DNA of 64,000 bases from Dastarcus helophoroides (taxonomy: Eukaryota; Arthropoda; Insecta; Coleoptera; Bothrideridae): positions 49,536,159 through 49,600,158 of the forward strand of contig CM053326.1 in assembly GCA_028583605.1 (NCBI GenBank), given 5' to 3'. Positions 10,601 to 21,515 of the stretch are shown in pieces (the first letter of the stretch is position 1; every line of letters starts with the position of its first letter). The translations under genes and the position numbers were made by a program. The notes under the pieces are model-generated. The model ran no database searches and was not told the origin of the DNA. It worked only from the letters and a program-made list of their open reading frames with translations.

Positions 10601-11270
10601 CGTTTTTCAAAAATATGTGTGTTACAATCAATTTTAAAAATCACTTTCGAAATTCGATATTTTTATAATTTACTACATGTGTCAATTACGTCGTGCAAAG
10701 GACATTCATTTGAAAATTTTTTATTTGCAAATTTCTACTTCTCGAAACTTAAAATTTTGTTTTTTCTCAAAATTCCGATATTAAAGGTGAAATTTCGACT
10801 TTAATCTCGAACGTTCAACTTTGTTCTCAAAATTTTGACTTTATCTTTAAACGAATTTTCAAGATTTTAAATGTTGAATTCTTTTGAAATTTTTCAGTTT
10901 AAACTTGAAAATACTCCTTTTTAAATTCCCTTTAAAATCGGAATTTAGTTGTGTAGTTGGTTCAAAATTTTAAAAATTCGAAATTTAGAAAGTCAGATTA
11001 TTCAAAAAAAATTCAAAAATAGGAGAATTTTAAAAAACATCACAGTTACCAAAATTCGAAGTTTCGAGAAAAAGATCAGCATTTTTAAAAAACTAAAAAA
11101 GAGGAAGTTGTCATAAAAAGTCGAAATTTTGAAAAAAGTTTCAATTTCGAAAATAGTCATAAATTTCAAGAAAATCCAAGATTTAAGATTTTTAAAATGT
11201 CGAAATTAAAAAAAAAACGTGAAAATTCTGAAAGAAAATTTCTAAAATGAAACGAATTTTCAAGATTAAA
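10601..11270. repeat. CGAAATTT-type low-complexity DNA
   Basis: Alternating poly-A and TCGAAATTTCG words with no clear period. No gene recognised. Confidence 0.5.
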
Positions 11271-14200
11271 GTTAAAATTTCGACTTTAATTTCGATATTT
11301 TGACTGAACTCGAAATTTCGACTTTAAACTCGCAATTTCGACTTTAAACTCGAAATTTCGTTTTTTTCTCAAAATTTCGACCTAAGACTCGGAATTTCGA
11401 AAAAAAGTAGAAATTTTGGCAATTAAAAATTGAAATTACCGAACATATCCCACTGTTAACTATTAATATTGCTGAGAAATTTCGAGTTTAATCTCGAAAT
11501 GTCGAGAGAAACGCCTACATTTCGGAACTAAAGTCGAATTTTTAAGATTAAAGTTAAAATTTCGAGATTTAAGTCGAAATTTCGGGATTTAAGTCGAAAT
11601 TTCGAGATTTAACTCGAAATTTCTATCTTAATCGCGAAATTTTGAGAAAAAAGGTGAAATTTTAAGAAAAAAGCAGTGTTTCGAATTGTTATTTTTTTCG
11701 TTCCGGTCTTCGGTTTTCGTTCCATCAAAAAATTTATATCGGTTCAGTTTCGGTTTCGTTCCGACAAAAATAACGGTTTTTTACGGTTTTCGGTTCAGTT
11801 CCGGGTGACTTATTTTTTTCATTTTTCAAAAGTTTTTCGAATTAAAAATTGATTTTCGAACATAATTTAGAAAATGTTATACCTTTTTGTTTTTTCTTTA
11901 ATATTACAACATGTAACTACTCCGAGCTTGCCTAAAATATAAGGAAATATTTTTATATTTCAAGTTAAAAGTTTTTAAGCTGAAACCTTGAATTTTAAGT
12001 TCAATTTGAGTTCAAATTTTAAGAAAAACTTGGACTTTATAAAAAACTAAATCGAAATTTCGGGTTTGGAAATTTTAAATTTAAATTATTTTTCATTGTA
12101 GACTCTTATTGATCGAATCTAATAAATGTTCAAACCTATTGGTCTGTGCATTAGAATCCTTGTCTTCTGGGAACTTTTTCCTAGAGAGCAACCGCTTCGC
12201 CAGGTGGCAGTGTTTCAACTGTTGGTAGTTCAGCTACCTATGATTCGCCACTATACACGCCGCCTGGAGGGCTGCATGAATTTGTAGTCTAGGTTGCATT
12301 CTACTTGCATTAAAATGTCGACTTTAATTTCGAAATTTTGACTTTAAACTCGAAATTTCGTTTTTTTTTCCTCAAAAAGTCGACTTAAGTCTCGGAATTT
12401 CGAAAAAAAAAAAAGTTGAAATGTTGGTAATTAAAAATTGAAATTACAGAACATATCCCACTCTTAACTATTAAATATTGCTGAGAAATTTCGAGTTTAA
12501 TCTCAAAATGTCGAGAAAAACGCCCAAATTTCGGAACTAAAGTCGAATTTTTGAGATTAAAGTTAAAATTTCGAGGCTTAAGTCGAAATTTCGAGATTTA
12601 GGTCGAAATTTCTATCTTAATCTGGAAATTTTGAGAAAAAAGTCGAAATTTTAAGAAACAAGCAGGGCTTCGAATCGTTATTTTTTTCGTTCCGGTTTTC
12701 GGTTTTCGTTTCATCAAAAAATTTATATCGCTTCAGTTCCCGTTTCGTTCCGACAAAAATAACGGTTTTTTTACGATATTCGGTTTAGTTCCGGGTGACT
12801 TATATTGATTTTTCAAAAGTTTTTCGAATTAAAAATTGATTTTCGAACATAATTTAGAAAATGTTATATCTTTTTGTTTGTAGTTTGTAGTTACAACATG
12901 TAATTACTCCGACCTTGCCTAAAATGTAAGGAAAATATTTTTATTTTTTAAGTTAAAAAATTTCAAGTTGAAACCTTGAATTTTAAGTTCAATTTGAGTT
13001 CAAATTTCAAGAAAAACCCGAACTTTATAAAAAACTAAATCGGAATTTTGGATTTGGAAATTTTAAATTTAAATTATTTTTCATTGCAGACTCTTATTGA
13101 TCGAATCCAATAAAGGTTCAAACCTATTGGTCTGTGCATTAGAATCCTTGTCTTCTGGGAACTTTTTCCTATAGAGCAACCGCTTCGCTAGGTGGCAGTA
13201 TTTCAACTACTGGTAGTGCAGCTATCTATGATTCATTATACACGCCTGGAGGGCTGCATGAATTTGTAGTCTAGGTTGCATTCTACTTGCATTAAAATGT
13301 CAACTTTAATTTCGAAATTTTGACTTTAAACTGGAAATTCGTTTTTTTTCCTCAAAATTTCGACTTAAGTCTCGGTATTTCGAAAAAAAGTAGAAATTTT
13401 GGTAATTAAAAATTGAAATTGCCGAACAAACATATCCACTGTCAACTATTAATATTGTTGAGAAATGTCGAGTTTAATCTCGAAATGTCGAGAGAAACGC
13501 CCAAATTTCGGAACTAGATTTTTGAGATTAATGTTAGAATTTCGAGATTTAAGTCGAAATTTTGAGATTTAAGTCGAAATTTCGAGATTTAAGTCGAAAT
13601 TTCGAGATTTAAGTCGAAATTTCTATCTTAATTTCGAAATTTTGAGAAAAAAGTCGAAATTTTAAGAAAAAAGCAAGGCTTCGATTCGTTATTTTTTTCG
13701 TTCCGGTTTCCGGTTTTCGTTCCGTAAAAAATTTTATGTCGGTTCAGTTCCGGTTTCGTTCCGACAAAAATAACGTTTTTTAAGGTTTTCGGTTCAATTC
13801 CGGGTGACTAATTTTTTTAATTTTTCAAGAGTTTTTCGAATTAAAAATTGATTTTCGAACATAATTTAGAAAATGTTATACCTTTTTGTTTTTTCTTTAA
13901 TATTACAACATGTAACTACTTCGACCTTGCCTAAAATGTAAGGAAATATTTTTATATTTCAAGTTAAAAAATTTTAAGCTGAAACCTTGAATTTTAAGTT
14001 CAATTTGAGTTCAAATTTTAAGAAAAACTTGAACTTTATAAAAAACTAAATCGAAATTTCGGATTTGGAAATTTTAAATTTAAATTATTTTTCATTGTAG
14101 ACTCTTATTGATCGAATCTAACAAATGTTCAAACCTATTGGTCTGTGTATTAGAATCCTTGTCTTCTGGGAACTTTTTCCTATAGAGCAACCGCTTCGCT

Positions 14201-14676
14201 AGGTGGCAGTGTTTCAACTGTTGGTAATTCAGCTACCTATGATTCACTCTACACGCCGCCTGGAGGGCTGCATGAATTTGTAGTCTAGGTTGCATTTCTT
14301 TAATTTCGAAATTTTGACTTTAAACTCGAAATTTCGTTTTTTCCCCAATATTTCGGTTTAAGTCTCGGAATTTCAAAAAAAAAGTAGAAATTTTGGTAAT
14401 TAAAAATTGAAATTACCGAACATATCCACTGTCAACTATTAATATTGTTGAGAAATGTCGAGTTTAATCTCGAAATGTCGAGAGAAACGCCCAAATTTCG
14501 GAACTAAAGTCGAATTTTTGAGATTAAAGTTAAAATTTCGACTTAAATCTCGAACTTTTAACTGTAGTCTCAAAATTGTGAGAAAAAAGTTGAAATTTTA
14601 AGAAAAAAGTAGGAATTTCGGTTTGGAAACTTTAAATTTAAATTATTCTTCATTGCAGACTCTTATTGATTGGAAA
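11271..14676 (+). repeat. Tandem repeat with units of about 1.0 kb
   Basis: Three units can be marked by GACTCTTATTGATCGAATC-like starts at 12101, 13089 and 14100, with a truncated one at 14658; spacings are 988, 1,011 and 558 bp. A partial unit precedes 12101. Each unit contains half of an HP2 element (about 200 bp, for example 12111-12310), a block of CGAAATTTCGAG words, and a block rich in CGGTTTTCGGTTC words (such as 11700-11800). The region at 16570-17760 is the same unit in inverted orientation. No gene is present. Confidence 0.8.
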
Positions 14677-14683
14677 TGTCGTC

Positions 14684-14760
14684 ATTTTTAATTTTATTTA
14701 ACATTTCTGCGTTAAATATTTCCAAACTGGATCGCAGAAATGTTAAATTTAAATTTAAAC
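14684..14760. repeat. Shortened HP6-like hairpin
   Basis: Inverted words TTTAACATTTCTGC and GCAGAAATGTTAAA surround AAATATTTCCAAACTGG, as in HP6 but with most of one arm missing and no extension recognised. Confidence 0.5.
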
Positions 14761-14783
14761 TCGAAATTTTCATAAAAATCTTA

Positions 14784-14954
14784 TGTTTGATGGAACGGAC
14801 TGGTCCTTGGTTATCTTTAAAAATTGAAACACAGAGAAATTCAGAGTTTCTCTCTGAAGATGTCAGCTTGGCTGTCGAAACGCGTTAGAGCAACCTTTGT
14901 TGTGTTTTTTAATATTTCTTGGTTTCAGGAGGCAAGTTCTATATTTCAATTTTT
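14784..14954 (-). mobile_element. HP1 hairpin element, copy B
   Basis: It is flanked by a perfect 12-bp direct repeat ATAAAAATCTTA (14772-14783, 14955-14966). The extension (GATGGAACGGACTGGTCCTTGG) is on the left. The left arm is largely deleted and the right arm is complete, carrying an HHR-like motif at 14850-14890. Both flanks lie next to CGAAATTT-type DNA. Confidence 0.82.
14850..14890 (+). ncRNA. Hammerhead-like motif in HP1
   Basis: Stem I CUCU (14850-14853) pairs with AGAG (14887-14890). Between them are CUGAAGA (14854-14860), one extra U, a hairpin with CAGC/GCUG, GAAA (14877-14880), and ACGCGU followed by U. The extra nucleotide before stem II departs from the canonical hammerhead, and stem II here has one mismatch near its base. 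It may be a variant or a decayed ribozyme. Confidence 0.5.
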
Positions 14955-15297
14955 ATAAAAATCTTAAATTATGTACCCAAGAGTTTAAAGGTTCTATAAT
15001 ATACGAAATTGGGCGATTAAAATCGAAAATTCGAGAGACTTTTCTATCATAAATTTGGTTTCCTAGCGAAGTTTTTTCTAACAAAATTGATTTTTGCTGT
15101 TTTGACTTTGTTTTCTTGAACTTTGGATTACATAGATTAAATTAAAAATATAAATGAAAATGAAAAAGAGCAAAAAATATAAAATGAATAGTTTTAAATT
15201 GAGATGTTAATGCATCAGTCAAAATTTCGAAAAAAAAACTTTAAAATTTAACAGAAGAATTTTCAAAATTTAACAAAAGAATTTTCAAAATTTATAC

Positions 15298-15693
15298 TGT
15301 TACGGGCTTATCGGTTCAAATAGATTACCACGTGTGAATTACACCACTTTATTACCAAATTAACTCTTCACACACAACTGCACAACTGCACACTTCAACT
15401 AAACAGTAACTCACTACTTATTTACTAATTGCTAACCCACTAACTACACTGACTTCTAACTGACTGACTCGAAGGAAAGCTGACCGCCTTTTTATAGTTT
15501 TGGCCCCCGGCTTCTAGAACTTTTCGGCAGATGAGGCTTATCGTTTGCCGAAATTTCTGGAACGCTTATCTGCCACTTGTTTCGTTATCGCGGCCGCTTT
15601 CCCCTTATCAGATCCTTCTAGGAACTTTTTTTTACTTACTAAATTGTACCATTCTATTCTAAATTCTATTACATCTATTTACATTGTATTACA
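15298..15693 (-). mobile_element. Solo LTR of an LTR retrotransposon
   Basis: On the minus strand the 396-bp unit starts TGTAATACAATG and ends CCCGTAACA, the usual TG...CA ends. It is flanked by a 4-bp duplication ATAC (15294-15297, 15694-15697), as is usual for gypsy-type integration. A TATA box (minus-strand TATAAAAAGG, 15486-15495) and a downstream AATAAA signal (15348-15353) lie in the right order for U3-R-U5. No internal retroviral-type genes are nearby, so this is a solo LTR left by recombination. Confidence 0.82.
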
Positions 15694-15697
15694 ATAC

Positions 15698-16565
15698 CTT
15701 AATTTAGAAATATTGAGCCTAAGTCCAAATATTCGTTTTTTTTTTCTGGAAATGTTGTTGAAGGATTTAAATTTTCTAAAAAACTAAAATTTTCAGAAAC
15801 TTTTGGTTAGTGTATTTACCTTCTTTCGATATTTTAACTTTTTTCTTTTGAAGTTTCAAACTTAAACTTGTATATACTTTTTTTTCTCGAAAATTTCGAC
15901 TTTAAATAAAATTTAGTCTTTCTCTAGCAAATATAACCCTTTTTATCGACATGTTGACTTTCATTCTTTAATTTTAGACATTTTTCTCGAAATTTTGAGC
16001 TAAGACTCGGACTATAAGTTTAAGTTTGGAATTTTCGAGTTTAGCTCGAAAATTCAAAATTTCCAGGACTTGAGATTGTGAAATTAGTTTTGACAAATTG
16101 TTAATCATAAATTTAGTCAGTTTTTCCTCAAAATTTAGACTTTCTCCAAGAATGTTAATTTTTTTCTTGAAATTTGGATATTCTTTCGAAATTTTGAATT
16201 AAAATTCAAAAAAAAAAAATAAATAACATAAAATATTCAAATTGAAATTAACACTTTTGTATTTGAAATCTAACCTCTACTAATATTTTAAGCAAAAATT
16301 CGAAATTTTTAATTAAAATGTTTAATTTAAACGTAAAAATAAGGAATCTGCAAAAAATGCAATTTCAATTATTTCTAACCTTCAATTTTCTATAGAAAAA
16401 TTGTGGGAAAAATTTTAGATGTAGCTAAAAAGTTTGTGAAGAGATTTAACATTTTAGGAATCGATTTTTGATAGAAAATTTCAAGGAACAAAGGGCCGAA
16501 CTTTCAAGTTTATACCAGAAGTTTCGCCGCGAAAACAATTAATATTTAAAATAACACACAATTTT
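15698..16565. repeat. CGAAATTT-type low-complexity DNA
   Basis: AT-rich, with repeated TCTCGAAATTT and AAAATTT words. No gene or element end seen. Confidence 0.5.
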
Positions 16566-17896
16566 GACTTCTAAATTCTATGCAAATAGAATGAACCTAG
16601 ACTACAAATTCATGCAACCCTCCAGGCGTCTATAGTTTCGACTTAAACTCGAAATTTTAACTTTAATCTCCAAAATTCTACTTTAGTTCCGAAATTTGGG
16701 CGTTTCTCTCAACATTTCGAGATCAAACTCGAAATTTCTCAACAATATTAATAGTTGACAGTGGGATATGTTCGCTAATTTCAATTTTTAATTCCCAAAA
16801 TTTCTACTTTTTTTTTCGAAATTCCGAGACTTAAGTCGAAATTTTGAGAAAAAAAAAACGAAATTTCGAGTTTAAAGTCAAAATTTCGAAATTAAAGTCG
16901 ACATTTTAATGCAAGTAGAATGCAACCTAGACTACAAATTCATGCAGCCCTTCAGGCGGCGTGTATAACGGCGAATCATAGGTAGCTGAACTATCAACAG
17001 TTGAAACACTGCCACGTAGCGAAGCGGTTGCTCTTCAGGAAAAAGTTGCCAGAAGACAAGGATTCTAATGCACAGACCAATAGGTTTGAACATTTATTAG
17101 ATTCGATCAATAAGAGTCTACAATGAAAAATAATTTAAATTTAAAATTTCCAAACCCGAAATTTCGATTTAGTTTTTTTATAAAGTTCAAGTTTTTCTTA
17201 AAATTTGAACTCAAATTGAACTTAAAATTCAAGGTTTCAGCTTAAAATTTTTTAACTTGAAATATAAAAATATTTCCTTATATTTTAGGCAAGTTCGAAG
17301 TAGTTACATGTTGTAATGTTAAAGAAAAAACGAAAAGGTATAACATTTTTCTAAATTATGTTCGAAAATCAATTTTTAATTCGAAAACTTTTTGAAAATT
17401 CAGAAAAAAAGTTACCCGAAACTGAACCGAAAATCGTAAAAAACCGTTATGTTTATCGGAACGAAACCGGAACTGAACCGATATAAATTTTTTTATGGAA
17501 CGAAAACCGAAAACTAGAACGAAAAAAATAACGATTCAAAGCCCTGCTTTTTTCTTAACATTTCGACTTTTTTCTCAAAATTTCGCGATTAAGATAGAAA
17601 TTTCGACTTAAATCTCGAAATTTCGACTTAAATCTCGAGATTTTAAATTTATTTCGACTTAAATCTCGAAATTAATTCGAGTTAAACTCTCGAAATCTTA
17701 ACTTTAATCTCAAAAATTCGACTTTAGTTTCCGAAATTTGGGCGTTTCTCTCGACATTTCGAAGTTGAAAACCAAAGACCCGGTTTCGATTTTGTTAGAT
17801 CTCGTCAGTTTGGTATATCCAACTCGAATGCTAACAAATGTTCTGATAAGTAAGTACTAAAGTGACTAAAACTGACCAGATTTAACAGATCGAAAC
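16566..17896 (-). repeat. Inverted copy of the ~1-kb unit, with an HP2 ribozyme
   Basis: Compared with 11271-14676, the same blocks occur in reverse complement and reverse order: CGAAATTT block, HP2 half (about 16915-17110), and the CCGAAAACCG block (17405-17520). At 17761 an HP2 piece with the ribozyme follows. Together with the array to the left this forms a large inverted repeat around the solo LTR region. Confidence 0.7.
17771..17814 (-). ncRNA. Hammerhead ribozyme in HP2
   Basis: On the minus strand: stem I ACCAAA (17809-17814), CUGACGA (17802-17808), stem II GAUC with loop and AAUC (three of four pairs), GAAA (17784-17787), CCGGG, U, cleavage base C (17777), and stem I UUUGGU (17771-17776). 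Stem I is a perfect six pairs. The weak stem II pair and the extra stem III base suggest slight decay compared with the copy at 20653-20695. Confidence 0.75.
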
Positions 17897-17898
17897 GT

Positions 17899-19140
17899 GA
17901 AATACTAAAAATAAGTGGAATTTGAAGAAAACAATGACGAAAAATCGGAAAAGTTTAGGAAAAAAGTAAGTTTTCTAAAAAAAAGTCCAACTTTTTAGAA
18001 AACAAACTGAATTTGCCAACGAAGTTTTAAGGAATTCGAATTTTCCCTAGCTGAATGTCTGTGCATTTAGAATTCTGAATTCTAAACAATCTGAAAAAAT
18101 ATTTCCGCAATTTCGATGGTGTTAAAGTACGAATCTTGAGAAAAAAGTCAAAGTTTTCAGAACAAAAATTACTATGTTAGCGTAAACAAAATCGTTGGAA
18201 GTTTAAACTAGACATTTTCTTAGATGTCACCATTTAAAATTTTGCTCTAAAAATTTCGACCCCAATTTCAAGATCCCAGCTTTTAATTGGAATATAATAT
18301 TGTATTTTTTCCCTGAAATTCTGAATCCAACGTTAAATTTGGAATAGCGAGATTTCAGAGACAAATTCAAGAAAAAAATGATATCTTGAAACTTTAGGAA
18401 GTCGACAGCGTATAAAATCGTAGAAATTTAAATTTGGGATTTCGAAAAAAGAATGAAATACTAAAAAAGGTGGAATTTGAAAGAAAACAATTGACGAAAA
18501 ATCGAAAGTTTAAGGAAAAAAGTAAGTTTTCTAAAAAAATATAAATTTTTAGAAAAACTGAGTTTACAAATGAAATTGTAAGGAATTCGAATTTCCCTAG
18601 CTTGAATGTCTGTGCTTTAGAATTCTGAATTCTAAGCAATCTGAAAAAAAATCGCAATTTCGAGGTTAAAGACGAAATCTTGAGAAAAAAGTCAGTTTTT
18701 AGAATAAAAATTACTATTTTAGCGTAAACAAAATCGTTGGAAATTTAAATTAGACATTTTCTAAGATTTCATTTAAAATTTATTCTAAAAATTTCGACCC
18801 CAATTTTAAGATTCCAGCTTTTAATTGGAATATAATATTGTATTTCTCCCTGAAATTCTGATTTCAACGTTAAATTTGAAATGGCGAGATTTCAGAGAAA
18901 ATTTTAAGAAAAAAATGATATCTTGAAATTTTCGGAAGTCGGCAACGTGTAAAATCATAGAAATTTAAATTTGGGATTTCGGACAAACAATGAAATACTA
19001 AAAAAGGTGAAATTTGAAAGAAAAAATTGACGAAAAATCGAAAGTTTAAGAAAAAAAGTAAGTTTTCTAAAAAAAAAAAGTTCAAATTTTTAGAAAAACT
19101 CGAATTTGCAAATAAAATTGTAAGGAATTCGAATTTCCCT
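17899..19140. repeat. Tandem repeat, units of about 540-556 bp
   Basis: Unit starts marked by GAAATACTAAAAA lie at 17899, 18455 and 18992; the third unit is incomplete. Units share TTTTAATTGGAATATAATATTG and AAGGAATTCGAATT blocks. The minus-strand frames 18394-18657 and 18870-19085 are the same repeat read twice and are not genes. Confidence 0.78.
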
Positions 19141-20435
19141 AGCTTGAATGAAAAATACGCTACTGCTCTATTTTAAAATTACAACGGGGGATATTCTGTT
19201 TATTTTAAACTCGAAATTTTAAGAGAAGAAAAGAAATATTTCGAGTAATGTCCAGATGAAAGTTAAAATGCTGAAAATTTTGAAAAATATTCAAGTTAAA
19301 ACTCAGAACTTTAATTTGGCTTAAAACTTTAAGAATAAAGTCAATATTTTCTAGAAAATGTGGAAATTGATAGTTTCTAATCTAATTTTTAAACAGAAAT
19401 GAGAGACTGATAGTAAACGCCCAAATTTGAGATCAAAGTTACACGGATTTGTGTAAAATTTTGAAAAAGAAATTGAAATTTCTAAAAAATACCAAACTTG
19501 AGGGTAAAATAAAAAATGTTTTCAGTACATAAATTCAACGAACCGAAATAAACCGATATTTTTTCCAGTTTCGCTCCGGTTTTCGTTTCGATGACAATAA
19601 CGGATTTTCGGTTTCCGGTTTTCGGTTCAGTTCCAGTTCGAAGCCCTGGAAAAAGTGGAAATTTCAAGAGAAAAGCGAAATTTTGAAAAAAGTCGAACAT
19701 TTGAGAAACAAGTGAGAAATTCGAGAAAAAATGGAAATTTCGACTTTAAAGTCGACTTTGTAATTGAAATTTCTAAAAAAATCTTCTTTTTAAATTTGTC
19801 CTTTCTACGCCTTTGTAGTCAATAGATCAGGAACTTTGTAGCCAATAGATCAGGAATGGGGAACTTTTTTGTCGATGTACTAAATAAAATTTTCGTATTA
19901 AGTATTATGCTACTCATATGTAATCACAGTCACATTGTATCTGTATATGATTTAAGTGAATAAACTAATAAAAAAATACTTTTACATTACGAATAATATC
20001 AGTTTCATAAGTTTTGCAGAAATACCTCCACTTTCCAAGAATTCATCTAAATAAATTGTAAAAAAAATATGTAGGTAAAGGTGATCAGCAAAGTACCTTT
20101 TAACATTATAAGTTTTAAATTCAGAAAAATAAAGTTCCAAGAATAATAATAAATTAAAGTAGGTAGCTTTGCATGTGGGAGCTTTACAACTCAGTGTTCC
20201 AGATCGAAACCAGATAAATAATTCAAGTGGAGAGGCGTATGTTAGATTTATCAAACATATTAAAACTTCAGTCGTTGCAAAACAAATTATGTGACTTCAA
20301 AATTCGTGAGATTATTATAGTTATCCTTCCAAGCGAAATATAATATTAGCATAAAAACGTTGAATTTTTGTTAATATGTGACTCGCTCTTGGTTGAATTT
20401 TTAATTTAAGAAGTTAACTGATATTTTTGATTTAG
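19141..20435. other. AT-rich DNA; CGGTTTTCGG-type patch at 19540-19650
   Basis: The patch at 19540-19650 is related to the CGGTTTTCGGTTC block of the 1-kb tandem unit. From 19760 on nothing is recognised; the frame at 19982-20254 has no motif. Confidence 0.45.
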
Positions 20436-20652
20436 GAAACAATGTCATATGCAAGTAGAATACAACCTAAATTGCAAATTCATGCAGCCCTCCAGGCGGC
20501 GTGTATAGTGGCGAATCATAGGTAGCTGAACTACCAACAGTTGAACACTGCCACCTAGCGAAGCGGTTGCTCTTTAGGAAAGTTCCCAGAAGACAAGGAT
20601 TCCAATGCACAGACCAATAGGTTTGAACATTTATTAGATTCGAAGTTTGGAA

Positions 20653-20695
20653 ACCAAATACCGGTTTCGATCTTGTTAGATCTCGTCAGTTTGGT
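20653..20695 (-). ncRNA. Hammerhead ribozyme in HP2, near-perfect
   Basis: On the minus strand: stem I ACCAAA (20690-20695), CUGACGA (20683-20689), stem II GAUC (20679-20682), loop UAACAA, GAUC (20669-20672), GAAA (20665-20668), stem III ACCGGU (20660-20665), cleavage base A (20659), stem I UUUGGU (20653-20658). Every canonical core base is present; stem I has six and stem II four Watson-Crick pairs. GUA is a cleavable NUH triplet. Confidence 0.88.
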
Positions 20696-20745
20696 ATATC
20701 GAACTCGAATGCTAACAAATGTTCCGACAAGTAAGTATTAAAGTG

Positions 20746-20793
20746 ACTAAACTGACGAGATCTATTCTAACAAGATCGAAATCGGTCTTTGGT
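20746..20793 (+). ncRNA. Hammerhead ribozyme in HP2, opposite arm
   Basis: Plus strand: stem I ACUAAA (20746-20751), CUGACGA (20752-20758), stem II GAUCU (20759-20763) with AGAUC (20773-20777), GAAA (20778-20781), UCGG, U, cleavage base C (20787), stem I UUUGGU (20788-20793). Stem I has one G-U pair and stem II has five pairs. Stem III is weak (A-U, then a U-G). Confidence 0.82.
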
Positions 20794-20885
20794 TTTTAAA
20801 CTTCGAATCTAATTAGTGTTTAAACCCATTAGAATTCTTGTCTTCTGGGGACTTTTTGAGAAGAAACAATATCATGTTGGTTATA

Positions 20886-21515
20886 CTCGAGTCTGAACAA
20901 CATTTTGTTTTTCGTCAATCGAAATCAATTTGATTTAAAACTCGAATGAAAAAGTCATTTATCTTTCTCTCCAGTGCAAACAATTTGGCCTTGTTCTAGC
21001 GATAATGTCATAATTTGTGAGATTCTTAATAAAGTAAAGCAAGCATTTAATCATATATTGTCAGTAATTACATGTGCTATAAATACAGATTAGAGTATAA
21101 GAAGATGCCGCCAGGAAGTGAGATCTAAATTTGTATGCTTGATGAAACATATTCCTTAAGGAGCGGCTCTTTCATATGCATCCCAACATAAGCATTTTAT
21201 TTATTGTTGTCACATCTCAAGAATTGCCTAATTATATTGTGTGATAATAAGAGTATGATATCTCGATAATGCATCAAATTGAACAGCATCCTGTCAATGC
21301 ACTTAACATGAAATAACGTTACGAGATTTTATTACAAAACTGTGTTTATCTTTGAAGCATTCAAATGCTTTTTGCTCATTTTAAATCCTAGCCTAGCACC
21401 ATCTATTAACCAAAGGACCATTCAGTTTAACGAGTTGGACAAGTAAAAAAACCTGCAGAAGGGACCCAAGTCCTTTAGTTAGTAGTATATTGTTTTATGT
21501 AACTGGAAAGGGCAG
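20886..21515. other. No gene or repeat recognised
   Basis: Ordinary AT-rich sequence; no element ends seen. Confidence 0.5.

Larger units (their letters stand above)
20449..20872 (-). mobile_element. HP2 hairpin element, complete inverted dimer
   Basis: It is flanked by a 13-bp direct repeat with one mismatch (20436-20448 GAAACAATGTCAT; 20873-20885 GAAACAATATCAT). The arms are inverted about a centre near 20720: AAGACAAGGATT...ATTAGATTCGAAG on the left against CTTCGAATCTAAT...TTGTCTTC on the right. The left arm is longer by about 120 nt (ATGCAAGTAGAATACAACC to GCGGTTGCTCT). Each arm carries an HHR, one per strand. No open reading frame was seen. Confidence 0.85.

Noticed and set aside
11700..11800. 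Telomere-like CGGTTTTCGGTTC repeats
   Set aside because: Irregular, internal, confined to one block of the 1-kb unit and unlike the TTAGG repeat of insects.
18394..19085. Two similar minus-strand frames suggesting a duplicated gene
   Set aside because: They are the same position in successive ~540-bp tandem units, and are Phe-rich without motifs.
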